From Anaerocolumna chitinilytica (GTDB lineage: Bacteria; Bacillota; Clostridia; Lachnospirales; Lachnospiraceae): DNA of 64,000 bases. Shown piece by piece: positions 16,166 to 24,522 of this stretch (position 1 is the first letter of the stretch; the number at the start of each line of letters is the position of its first letter). The notes under the pieces were generated by a model. That model had not been told where the DNA came from. It searched no databases and was given only the letters and a program-made list of their open reading frames with translations. Where the stretch lies: NCBI RefSeq assembly GCF_014218355.1, contig NZ_AP023368.1:2484001-2548000 (forward strand), written 5' to 3'. Both the position numbers and the translations under genes were made by a program.

Positions 16166-17707
16166 ATGGAACTGCTTGATAATGAGCAAGATCCACAGCT
16201 GTATTTTACTGTTGGCGGTGGTTTTTCCTGCCGGATTATCCTCGGAACTTCAGAAGAAAAACTGGCAGATTTAATTGACAATCTGCACTATGAGAGCGCT
16301 TGGTGTCCGACCAGTACCATGGGAGAGGAATATTGGGCAGAGCTGGCACGTGAAGCAGAACGTGGCTTGGCAGACAGAGATTTCTTCTATGACGGCTCTG
16401 ATGTTACTGGGGAAATTTATGAAATGCTGCGTAAACAATATGGGAGTGGCAACCAGGAGGGCAACCCGGAGCAGGCTTATTCACAGGCAAATATGCTGCG
16501 TCTGCAACATGGCGCTGACAGATACGCTGCCTCCTGGCTCCTTGCAAGACTCTGGCAGCTAACTGCCGGAGGAATTCGTAATGCAATCGCAAGCTTAGGG
16601 CAGGATAATCAAGGATTTGGGGACGGCGGTGGCTATAATATTTATCTGCTGGTGGAAAAGGAGGGGCAGCCGGTGGCTGTCCTTTGGCTGGAGGGTACTG
16701 CGGATTATATTACGCTGGATATCCGGCAGCGGGCAGAAAGCCTTGGCGGTAAGGAGCAGGAGCGGATTTACCGCAGTTTTGCTCAAAGCCTATTGAACGC
16801 ACAGGAGAAAATAGCTGTTTGTAAAATTATAATCAAGGACCCAGAGCAGGAGGCCTTCCCTTTTCCATATGGCTGGGACGGAACGGAATTTTTGTGTTGC
16901 ACTCCCGAAGATGTGCTTTACTGGCTTGAAAAGAAGCGGAAAAAAGGAGAGTTAATTCGTAAAGCTATGGTCAAGGTGGAGGCACACCCTCTTCATCATC
17001 TGGAACGGGGGCTCAGAGAGGCTATCTGTCATGAACTTTCCCTGTATATTCGTCTTTATCAGACAGAGAATCTCTTAAACGCCGCTTTTCGATTAAAGCT
17101 GGAATTGGATATCATGACCCGTGCTGCACAGATTTGGCAGGATACATGGTGGGAGGAGAACAATCTTTCCCTGGCACTTACAAAATGCAGGGAGCTGGTA
17201 TATGAAGAGAACTCTGTAAAACGCCGTATAATCATGGAAGAGCTGGAGAATATCTGGAGCATTCTCCGGGATTTTATGGAACACACCACGATTCGTGATA
17301 TGAAGCATAGAACGCACAAGTTTCCCGCTTCACTGGCAGGATATTGCATCATGCAGGGAGCCTATTTTCTTCACTATGAAATGGAGCGCTACATGGAGGT
17401 TATAGAGAAATGGAAGACACTTGGCAGAGATGTGGAGGCTTCTTCACCGGAGGCATTACATAAAAGGCAGAAAGAAATAGAAGAGCTGGTAAACGAACAG
17501 GTTAACCGGGAATTTTCGGAAGATTCCTGGGGGAGGACAGGTGGTACGGATACCGCAGAGGATTTCTACAGGGAGGATATGTACTTTTATGCTGCCTGTA
17601 CTTTTGCCGATGGCCTGCCCTATGAAATGGAGGGCTTTGAAACCGGGAAGCCGGAAAAATTCCGGGAATTCTGGAATTGGTGGCTTTATGAAGCACTTAT
17701 TCTGTAA
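16166..17707 (+). CDS. Hypothetical large cytoplasmic protein
   Basis: A 513-residue protein starting at ATG 16166 behind GGAAGGAGAGATTGA. The first half is mixed alpha/beta, with a glycine-rich strand start (FTVGGGFSCRIILGTSEEKL) and GFGDGGGYNIYLLVEKEGQP near 150-170. The second half is helical (about 265-450) with IRLYQTENLLNAAFRLKLEL and EELENIWSILRDFMEHTT. A Trp-rich C-terminus ends FWNWWLYEALIL. No family is recognised and no membrane segment is seen. An orphan coding fragment follows directly (17708-17890). Confidence 0.65.
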   Translation: MELLDNEQDPQLYFTVGGGFSCRIILGTSEEKLADLIDNLHYESAWCPTSTMGEEYWAELAREAERGLADRDFFYDGSDVTGEIYEMLRKQYGSGNQEGNPEQAYSQANMLRLQHGADRYAASWLLARLWQLTAGGIRNAIASLGQDNQGFGDGGGYNIYLLVEKEGQPVAVLWLEGTADYITLDIRQRAESLGGKEQERIYRSFAQSLLNAQEKIAVCKIIIKDPEQEAFPFPYGWDGTEFLCCTPEDVLYWLEKKRKKGELIRKAMVKVEAHPLHHLERGLREAICHELSLYIRLYQTENLLNAAFRLKLELDIMTRAAQIWQDTWWEENNLSLALTKCRELVYEENSVKRRIIMEELENIWSILRDFMEHTTIRDMKHRTHKFPASLAGYCIMQGAYFLHYEMERYMEVIEKWKTLGRDVEASSPEALHKRQKEIEELVNEQVNREFSEDSWGRTGGTDTAEDFYREDMYFYAACTFADGLPYEMEGFETGKPEKFREFWNWWLYEALIL

Positions 17708-17890
17708 CCTGGAAAATGTTGTTATTATATTTATGCCGCTGATGAGATGGATATATGGGATGGCGTGACTGTTCTTCTGGATAAACAAGAATTAGATAAG
17801 GTCATAAAGAATAGAGGATGGAAAGTCTACCAGACAGAGGATTATGCGAAGGAAGAAGAAGCATTCAAGAGAAAATACAGGAGGGCTTAA
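17708..17890 (+). pseudogene. 3' fragment of an unrecognised gene
   Basis: An open, protein-like frame follows the preceding stop without any start codon or ribosome site: YYIYAADEMDIWDGVTVLLD, then ELDKVIKNRGWKVYQTEDY and a basic end before TAA 17888-17890. It reads like the C-terminal end of a lost gene whose 5' part was deleted. It overlaps the leader of the next gene. Confidence 0.45.
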
Positions 17891-17898
17891 GGGAACGT

Positions 17899-18456
17899 AT
17901 GAGTACATGCATTACAACTATATTATACAAAAAACAGGAATTAAATCAGGAGTTTCTCTTTCACTTTCTAAGGAATTTACCTGAGAAATTACAGGCACCC
18001 GAATTAATTCCGGAGGAGCATTTTGTTCATATTGATATTAATGACCAGGTGTCTGCGGTATTCTATCTTATTCATGGAATAGCCAGGAGAATGCAGTGCT
18101 TCAATCTGCAATGCGAGCTCTTTCGGGAAGAAGCCCTGCTCTTTCAGATTAAGGAGGAGCTCCTAAAGCAGCAGGAGCGGTGCTGTCTTTATTCCCATCT
18201 TTATTGTGACATGGATGACTTTGAAGAGAATTTAAAGCTGACGGAGAAAGGTTTTGAAGAAATAAGCTGTATGGACGGCGAACTCATAAGGTCTTATCGC
18301 GAGGGGGAGAATTCCACGGAGCAGACGATTCTTAAAACGAAGGAACAGCAAGAGCAATATCCCATTGATGGTATTTTGGAGGAACTGGGTATTACGGAGG
18401 CGGATATTATAAATGCCGCTTACCGTCTTGAGCAAGAAGGAATAATTATAAGGTAA
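17899..18456 (+). CDS. Hypothetical protein, immunity-array member
   Basis: A 185-residue protein. ATG 17899 is preferred (AAGGGAACGT upstream) over the longer frame from 17818, which overlaps the preceding fragment. It is helical with a Cys-rich centre (GIARRMQCFNLQCELFREE, then ERCCLYSHLYCDMDDFEEN). It ends with a small helical module, GILEELGITEADIINAAYRL, resembling a winged or UBA-like end. No family is recognised; it is cytoplasmic. Confidence 0.6.
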   Translation: MSTCITTILYKKQELNQEFLFHFLRNLPEKLQAPELIPEEHFVHIDINDQVSAVFYLIHGIARRMQCFNLQCELFREEALLFQIKEELLKQQERCCLYSHLYCDMDDFEENLKLTEKGFEEISCMDGELIRSYREGENSTEQTILKTKEQQEQYPIDGILEELGITEADIINAAYRLEQEGIIIR

Positions 18457-18543
18457 AGAATGCTGGCTTCGTCAATTAGATAATTCCAGGGATGGGCTGG
18501 GAACTGTTATAGATGGTCAGTTATTGATAGGGGAAGACAGGAG

Positions 18544-19032
18544 ATGGATTTCTTATATATAAAAACATTGAAAACACAGGAACTTCTTACTATTATCCAA
18601 AATATAGAAGGGTTTGAAGAAGCGGGAGAAGCTCTTCTGGAATTAAAGGGGCGTGATTCTCAACTTGCCTTGCAGCTTGGAGGTAAAATTATCACGGATA
18701 ATCTGGGGGATGATTATTTGCAAGGCTTTGCATTTATTCTCCTCTATGGAATTGACCCGGAAGCAGCCTTGAAAAGCTATTACGTAAGGAAAGAGAAACC
18801 ATCTGCAAAGCTATTTATAGATGTTTGCGAGGAACTTGAGAGTGATTTCTTTCTTGATAAACGGCCTTCCTTTCTGACAAACACACTGCTTGAATTTCTG
18901 ACACTGCAATATGAGAAGCTTGAACCAGCAGAACAAAGAAAGATCGAAGCTGACTGGGAGAACTTTAGAAAGAAGTTTATGGAGACTCAGAGAAAAGCAG
19001 AGAGAGAAGGAGGGTTTCAAAAGAAGCTATGA
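18544..19032 (+). CDS. Hypothetical helical protein, immunity-array member
   Basis: A 162-residue protein starting at ATG 18544 behind GACAGGAG (short spacing). It is helical and acidic: LLTIIQNIEGFEEAGEALLE near residue 15-35, then GIDPEAALKSYYVRKEKPSA, and a long charged C-terminal helix (KIEADWENFRKKFMETQRKA). No signal peptide or recognised domain. It is the last unassigned gene before the hydrolase gene. Confidence 0.6.
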   Translation: MDFLYIKTLKTQELLTIIQNIEGFEEAGEALLELKGRDSQLALQLGGKIITDNLGDDYLQGFAFILLYGIDPEAALKSYYVRKEKPSAKLFIDVCEELESDFFLDKRPSFLTNTLLEFLTLQYEKLEPAEQRKIEADWENFRKKFMETQRKAEREGGFQKKL

Positions 19033-19106
19033 ATAGTGAAAAAATTAAGAAGTGGAAGGTTGAATAAAAATGCCTATATGAATTTTCAACTACGAAAGGA
19101 GTTAAA

Positions 19107-19835
19107 ATGAAAAGAGGATTTATCTTAATACCGGGAGCCGGCATGTCCGACTGGATCTGGACAAAGCTGGCGTCATTGTTAAAGCAAAGAGCAGTTACCA
19201 TACCAAGGAGAATGGAAGTAAATACTTATGAGAACCGTCTGAACGGCGGTTTTGAGGAAATATTGGACTATGCAGACAAGGTGATCAAAGAGTCCGACCT
19301 GGAAGAGATTATTCTGGTGGGACATTCCGGAGCGGGGCTGATTGCTGGGGAGCTTGCCAAAAGAAACCCGAAAATAAAGCATGTGGTATTTCTTGCGGCC
19401 AATCTGCCGGCAAGCGGCGGGACAGCGCTGGATTCCTTCGCAGAGGAAATAAGGCAGAAGAACATCGAGGGAGTAGCTAAGCAGGCCGAGGCTGACCGGA
19501 TTCCGATGAAGCTGCTGGAGAGCACCTTCCGAACTTATTTCTGCAACCGGACTTCGGAAGAGGATATAGCGTATATCTTACAGCAGGAATTCCAGCCGGA
19601 GCCGGTCTGTGTACTGACCCACAGGGTGGACTGGCAGTCCTACCCACCCATTGGAAAGACCTATATTCTGTGTACGGAGGATAAGACCCTGACCAGACAG
19701 CAGCAGGAGGATTATGCTGCCAATCTGGCTATAACCGACCTGCGTTATCTGGAAAGTGACCACATGTGCATGATAAGCAACGCCAAAGAGCTGGCGAAGG
19801 AGCTGAATGGGATTGCAGAAGAATACAGCAGGTAG
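19107..19835 (+). CDS. Alpha/beta hydrolase
   Basis: A 242-residue protein starting at ATG 19107 behind GAAAGGAGTTAAA. It has the alpha/beta-hydrolase layout: an oxyanion-loop start (FILIPGAGMSDWIW), the nucleophile elbow VGHSGAG (Ser near residue 73) and a C-terminal catalytic His in ESDHMCMIS (near 217); the acid is probably within ILCTEDKTL near 190. The family includes methylesterase/salicylate-binding-protein-like esterases. It is cytoplasmic; the substrate is unknown. It is an ordinary enzyme, unlike its neighbours in the array. Confidence 0.85.
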   Translation: MKRGFILIPGAGMSDWIWTKLASLLKQRAVTIPRRMEVNTYENRLNGGFEEILDYADKVIKESDLEEIILVGHSGAGLIAGELAKRNPKIKHVVFLAANLPASGGTALDSFAEEIRQKNIEGVAKQAEADRIPMKLLESTFRTYFCNRTSEEDIAYILQQEFQPEPVCVLTHRVDWQSYPPIGKTYILCTEDKTLTRQQQEDYAANLAITDLRYLESDHMCMISNAKELAKELNGIAEEYSR

Positions 19836-19863
19836 TTATAACAGAAAGCGTGTCAAATCATAA

Positions 19864-20050
19864 TTATTGAATTACAATATTGCCAAGCTGGAGTAAATCC
19901 TTTTCGCTGCTTTCCTGAGCTCCGGTATCCACATTGGAAAAGCGGAATTTGATACTATCTATAACAGAGACAATCAGAAGCAGCTGTAAGACATCAATAA
20001 AAGAAAACGTAGGAGTAACGATAAAAACAGGAATTACTTCAGCTTTTATG
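19864..20050 (-). pseudogene. Possible minus-strand gene fragment
   Basis: On the minus strand this stretch reads FIVTPTFSFIDVLQLLLIVS, then SIKFRFSNVDTGAQESSEKD and a stop. It resembles the end of a membrane protein, but it has no start codon of its own and continues into the antisense of the lipoprotein gene. On the plus strand no gene fits. A chance open frame is quite possible. Confidence 0.2.
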
Positions 20051-20068
20051 AAAATTCGGAGAATGGAT

Positions 20069-20647
20069 ATGAGAAAAAAGATTGCAGGAATGTTGACCCT
20101 GGTATTGGTTATGATTGCTATGATTGGCTGTGGTATGAAAAATACAGCTGTCGGTTCCAACACCGAGGGAGAAAAAGCTTCCGTGACACCATCCTCTGCG
20201 GAGGGAGAAAAGCTCTCAGAGACCCCAACCCCATCGGAGGCGGCAGCGGAATTGGAAGAAGACCGCTTTTCTCTCTACTTAAGTCTCCTTATGAAGCATC
20301 AGGATGAGATTAATCCGATATTAGGAGAGGAGCCGGAAAAAACAGAGGATGAGGCCTTTGATTATAAAAAGGCAAATATCCGGGTATGGTTTGAGCGGGG
20401 AGATGCTTCTCAGATATGGACGATTGATAAGACCATTGATTTTAATGGCGCCCACGTAGGGGATGCTATTGAAAAATTCAAGGAGGTCTTCGGAGAACCG
20501 TCACAGGATGTAAATGGCGAAGCACATTTTGGCTACGAAGGTTATTTTTTGGTGGTGCAATATGATACCTCCACGAAAGAAACTATGAGTGTGCATATAC
20601 TTTCGGAGGATTACGGATATAATGAGGACGGCAGTGCTGCAAAGTAA
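20069..20647 (+). CDS. Lipoprotein with DUF-like C-terminal domain
   Basis: A 192-residue protein. ATG 20069 gives a classic type II signal peptide: MRKK, a hydrophobic stretch and a lipobox AMIGC with Cys near residue 21. The longer frame from 19934 has no ribosome site and no sense. A Thr/Ser/Pro/Glu-rich linker (about 25-65) leads to a compact domain of about 120 residues with EAFDYKKANIRVWFERGD and DYGYNEDGS. It is predicted to be anchored on the outer face of the membrane, the only exported protein in the array. The function is unknown. Confidence 0.75.
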   Translation: MRKKIAGMLTLVLVMIAMIGCGMKNTAVGSNTEGEKASVTPSSAEGEKLSETPTPSEAAAELEEDRFSLYLSLLMKHQDEINPILGEEPEKTEDEAFDYKKANIRVWFERGDASQIWTIDKTIDFNGAHVGDAIEKFKEVFGEPSQDVNGEAHFGYEGYFLVVQYDTSTKETMSVHILSEDYGYNEDGSAAK

Positions 20648-20692
20648 AATGACAGAACAAAAGGGCTATACCAGTGAAAGGAATTATTACGT

Positions 20693-22351
20693 ATGAGTGA
20701 AGAAACAATGATTGATAATTACGGCAGTTATAATTTTTATTGTCTCTATGAATTAAAAATCCCGGGTGCAATCTATCCCCGGCCTGTAATAATCAGACTT
20801 TTATATCCGCATATTTCTAATAATAATCTTAAAGGACAGGATCTTGCCGAAACCATAGTGGAGAACAAAAGGGATGAAATACTTTCACGTATCCTGCAGG
20901 AACAGAAGGCTTCCTGGTATCGACTGGTTGGTTACTGTGAATGTTCTCCAGAGGGAGATGACTTTTATGAGGAAACAGGAAAAGTGTGGATTGACTTCTG
21001 GACTTTTGAAACCAAAAATTACCGCCCATGGATGATATTTCTACAGGCAGCTGATCAGGAAGAAGCATATGGAATTATCCAAGAGGACTGCAATGAGGAT
21101 TGGAGAAACATGGAGCCCATTTGTTCTCCAGTTAAATGGCATACATGGTATGTAACAGAAGCAGACTACCAAATATCAAGCGAATCTGTAAAAAAACAAT
21201 GTGTGAAATGGCTTACTATGGCGGCAAATTCAACCGTATTTACGATGAATTATCAGTTTTATAATGCTTTTTTAGAAGATGGCTGGCAATTTGAACAGAT
21301 CTACCAATATCATGATTTGCTTTTGGATAATCCAATGAAAGCCTTCTATGAGGAGAAGAGTTCTTCCTGGCAAGGTAAGCTACAAGTTACGTTTCATCCG
21401 AAAAAAAGACATATATCGTTTACCAGTATCACAAATAATCTCACCTATGAAAATGTGGTGGAGGTTGGTTTTGACTTTTCAAATATAGAAGAGTTGGAAA
21501 CGATTTTTGTAAATATAACTTACTTTAGGAAAGTACTTAATTATGATCTTACCGGATTACTTCTTCGTATGTTAGATGAGGGTATTGCTGCTTATTGGGA
21601 AGTCGATGGTAAATCAGAAGAGAAAATCGTAATGGAAAAGCTTCCCGACCATCGTTATGAAAGGATAGTTCCTTTCGAACCCACATCGGGTAATACAATT
21701 CGAAAAGTCTCTTTGGGAATCCCTTCCGGATATAAAGTTGTATGGAATACTTTTTGCGATATACAGCCAGAGTTTGCGAGAAAGCATCCGGGTAACTATG
21801 AAAAATACTTTACAGAAGACACTCTTTTCATTCAGAAAATGGATGGAAGTAAAAGTTTGGATTTGGGCTGGAGCATTGATTTGGATTTGTCCGGTAAATA
21901 CCAGGTATGTCTCAAAAACAATGCTGATGAGGGAGAAGCATACCACGAATATCAAAGTGATGATATATTAAATATAGTGGAAGAAATTCAGATGACCCTA
22001 TCCTTATGGAAAGAGAAGGACGAACCGGAAGCGAATTCCCTGGTTCCGCTTCGAATTGCAACGGGCTGGGAGATTCACTATAACCAATGGTATAAGACAG
22101 GAAGACAGTTTGGCGGCAGTTCGGGGGAAGAGGCTCCGTCACAGCTGCTGTTTCAGGCAGAGAAACATAAGGTAGGATGCATCACTGTTTATTATAAGGA
22201 CCGGCAGGTTCCATTCTATGAATTGAAATTTCAGGAAGATGATATGGAAAACAGAATTATAGGGCTGGAATTTCATGAGGAAGAGGAATTGATTTCTGTC
22301 TTAGAGGATTGGATGGAACATGCTCCCAATCGACTTTCTTTTCCGGGATAA
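20693..22351 (+). CDS. Hypothetical 552-residue protein sharing a domain with the 3485 gene
   Basis: ATG 20693 follows GAAAGGAATTATTAC. The N-terminal 190 residues are Trp/Tyr-rich (YNFYCLYELKIPGAIYPRPV, WIDFWTFETKNYRPW). Residues about 200-320 carry the module also found in the 3485-4402 protein (FLEDGWQFEQIYQYHD and VEVGFDFSNIEELETIF). The C-terminal 200 residues are a further strand-rich region (GYKVVWNTFCDIQPEFARKH). It has no signal peptide. Family unknown; the shared module makes a binding or immunity role plausible, which is inference. Confidence 0.65.
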   Translation: MSEETMIDNYGSYNFYCLYELKIPGAIYPRPVIIRLLYPHISNNNLKGQDLAETIVENKRDEILSRILQEQKASWYRLVGYCECSPEGDDFYEETGKVWIDFWTFETKNYRPWMIFLQAADQEEAYGIIQEDCNEDWRNMEPICSPVKWHTWYVTEADYQISSESVKKQCVKWLTMAANSTVFTMNYQFYNAFLEDGWQFEQIYQYHDLLLDNPMKAFYEEKSSSWQGKLQVTFHPKKRHISFTSITNNLTYENVVEVGFDFSNIEELETIFVNITYFRKVLNYDLTGLLLRMLDEGIAAYWEVDGKSEEKIVMEKLPDHRYERIVPFEPTSGNTIRKVSLGIPSGYKVVWNTFCDIQPEFARKHPGNYEKYFTEDTLFIQKMDGSKSLDLGWSIDLDLSGKYQVCLKNNADEGEAYHEYQSDDILNIVEEIQMTLSLWKEKDEPEANSLVPLRIATGWEIHYNQWYKTGRQFGGSSGEEAPSQLLFQAEKHKVGCITVYYKDRQVPFYELKFQEDDMENRIIGLEFHEEEELISVLEDWMEHAPNRLSFPG

Positions 22352-22352
22352 C

Positions 22353-22494
22353 TGCTTTTTAAGCACCTTCTATTGGGAAGACGAAGAAACATCGGATAAG
22401 GAACTAATCCGTCGGGCACTTAGGGCTGCTCAACTTCTGTCGGAGCTATTTATCAGCACTATATGGACAGTAGAGGAATGGAGGAATTTAACCA
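22353..22494 (+). pseudogene. Coding fragment between hypothetical genes
   Basis: A frame different from that of the preceding gene reads NCFLSTFYWEDEETSDKELI followed by RRALRAAQLLSELFISTIW and TVEEW up to the next start. It has helical, acidic, protein-like composition but no ribosome site. It is probably the residue of a deleted gene. Confidence 0.3.
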
Positions 22495-23784
22495 ATGAAA
22501 GAAGCAATAGAATTTATACAGGATTTTATTCGTAAGGAGTATGCAGCTTATCAAGCCTGCTATCTGGAACGGGAAAGAAAAGTTTTTAAGGAGGCTCAGA
22601 GGGCGGTGGGCCTAATGTATGCAGGTGACTTAAGAACCCAGGTACAACGAGGGATTGAACCGGAGGAAGAATGGTTTACAGAAGGGGAGAAAAAGATTCA
22701 AGAAATCAAGGAAAGGCTGTTGTTTCAAATAAGGGAATATGAACATCAGGAATATGGCTCCCTATGGGGCTGTTATGTCAGTGACCCTCATGGATGGACA
22801 TCTATCCGGGATGGAATAGAATCACCACCCTATTGGTCTGATTCCTATTCCTGTATTTTATACGTAGCGTACATAACAAGTCCGGTAACCAGTGAGAAAA
22901 ATCTTTACATTATTGCAGAATACAATTTTACCAGTAAAAAATATATCTATGGAAGTCTGCTGCTGGAGCCTTTGGGTAATACGGTGGCAATCCTTCAATT
23001 CCAGCCCCCGAAGGACGAGGAGAGCAGGGTAGAATATGAAAAAGACAGCAGGCTGGCAGTGCAGCTATCAGCTTCTGTCAAGAAGCTGCAGGAATCGAAA
23101 AAAGGACCGGAAGAAGTAGAAAAAAAACCGGAAAAAGTAGCGGAAAGCCACACTCCGTCTGCACAGTTATCTTTCAAAGCCTCCAGTCCCGGGCAGGAGG
23201 AATTTATCCGTATCTTTGGTGCTTTGGAAGAAAAGATTCTATGGGAGGCAGAGGACTATAGAATCTGTTTGAAGCTCCTTGGCGGACGTTTTTATACCCA
23301 TGGCTTTTTCCCTGATGGAAGTGATCCATATCGGGCTAATCTCCCTTGGGAGGATATCATAGCAGCGACGAAGTTTTTGAATGAGGTCACAGACATCTTA
23401 AAAGAAGGCGGCTGCACCTCTCTGGGCTCTGCAGGGGATCGAAGATATTATCCTTTTCTCTGCAGGGATGAGAAGCTGGCTTATCTCCCCAGCTTTGTTA
23501 ACAAGATCAGTACGAATCTGCCCGGTACGGATTTTAAATCCTATATGCGGACAGAACGCAGCTGTATCTTCTGGGGAAAGGGAGAAGAAGCCATGTTAAA
23601 GGAATACCTGGATGCCAAAACCATTAAGGCTTTCAAACAGGCCGGAAAAATGTTGAAGGAGAAGTTAAAGGGCAGGGGGGAGCTGGACATTGTACAAGCG
23701 CCTTATTCCATTGAATATCCGCTCATTCTGGGCGGAACCTTTGCCACAGGCCTTTTTGCGGGAGTATTTACTACGAGAATTTAA
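22495..23784 (+). CDS. Hypothetical two-domain protein, first of a tandem pair
   Basis: A 429-residue protein starting at ATG 22495 behind TGGAGGAATTTAACC. The N-terminal domain (about 1-180) is helical then strand-rich (EAIEFIQDFIRKEYAAYQAC, GSLWGCYVSDPHGW, YGSLLLEPLGNTVAILQFQ). A charged linker with KK.PEEVEKKPEKV follows, then a C-terminal domain (about 235-429) with GGRFYTHGFFPDGSDPYRAN and a hydrophobic glycine-rich end (PLILGGTFATGLFAGVF). No family is recognised. The neighbouring gene duplicates only the first domain. Confidence 0.65.
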   Translation: MKEAIEFIQDFIRKEYAAYQACYLERERKVFKEAQRAVGLMYAGDLRTQVQRGIEPEEEWFTEGEKKIQEIKERLLFQIREYEHQEYGSLWGCYVSDPHGWTSIRDGIESPPYWSDSYSCILYVAYITSPVTSEKNLYIIAEYNFTSKKYIYGSLLLEPLGNTVAILQFQPPKDEESRVEYEKDSRLAVQLSASVKKLQESKKGPEEVEKKPEKVAESHTPSAQLSFKASSPGQEEFIRIFGALEEKILWEAEDYRICLKLLGGRFYTHGFFPDGSDPYRANLPWEDIIAATKFLNEVTDILKEGGCTSLGSAGDRRYYPFLCRDEKLAYLPSFVNKISTNLPGTDFKSYMRTERSCIFWGKGEEAMLKEYLDAKTIKAFKQAGKMLKEKLKGRGELDIVQAPYSIEYPLILGGTFATGLFAGVFTTRI

Positions 23785-23799
23785 CTAGGAGGAAAACTA

Positions 23800-24408
23800 A
23801 TGAGAGAAGCAATAGAATTTATACAGGAATTTATCCGTAAGGAGTATGCAGCTTATCAAGCTTGCTATCTGGAACGGGAGGAAGAAGTTTTTGAGGAAGC
23901 ACAAGAGGCGGTTGATCGTATGTATGCGGGGAGTTTAAGAACCCGTGTACAACGAGGGATTGAACCCGGAGAAGAATGGTTTGCACAAGGGGAGAGACAG
24001 CTTCGAACAATCAAGGAAAGACTGCTGTTTCAGATAAAGGAGTATGAACATCCGGAACATGGCTCTCTTTGGGGCTGCTATGTCAGTGACCCACAGGGTT
24101 GGATTGTTACCAGCAAGGATGGAATCGAAGCACCGCCCTACTGGCCTGATTCGATGGACTGCATTTTATATATTGCACATAGGATGAGCAGGGTAACAGG
24201 TGAGAAAAAGCTTCGTATTATTGCGGAATACAATTGTACAAGTAAAAAATATCTGTATGGAAGTCTGATATTGGAGCCCCTGGGGAATCCGGTGGCAATC
24301 CTCCAATTCCAAACCCCGAAGGACGAGGAGAGCAAAGAAGAATATGAAGAGGATAACAAAAGGGGGCAGAGCAGCTGGCAACCTTCCATAAGAATCAGCC
24401 GGAACTAG
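23800..24408 (+). CDS. Truncated tandem paralog of the 22495 gene
   Basis: A 202-residue product starting at ATG 23800 behind TAGGAGGAAAACTA. It is about 75-80% identical by eye to the first domain of the preceding protein, including EAIEFIQ(E/D)FIRKEYAAYQAC. The homology runs to EEDNK; the frame then shifts and stops. After the stop, 24409-24507 still contains traces of the linker and start of the second domain (TTTCAAAGCTTCCAGTTCCG as in the first copy), then stops. The second domain has been deleted. Whether the one-domain product is functional is open. Confidence 0.65.
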   Translation: MREAIEFIQEFIRKEYAAYQACYLEREEEVFEEAQEAVDRMYAGSLRTRVQRGIEPGEEWFAQGERQLRTIKERLLFQIKEYEHPEHGSLWGCYVSDPQGWIVTSKDGIEAPPYWPDSMDCILYIAHRMSRVTGEKKLRIIAEYNCTSKKYLYGSLILEPLGNPVAILQFQTPKDEESKEEYEEDNKRGQSSWQPSIRISRN

Positions 24409-24522
24409 AAATGGAAAAGCAATAGTTCATCTCCGGAAACTTTCAAAGCTTCCAGTTCCGGGCAGGAGAAATTTAACGTGTCTTTGATACCTCGGAAAAA
24501 GAGATGACGAAAGGAGCAGCAG

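Noticed and set aside
19934..20068. Upstream extension of the lipoprotein gene
   Set aside because: It has no ribosome site and would bury the signal peptide and lipobox that begin at 20069.
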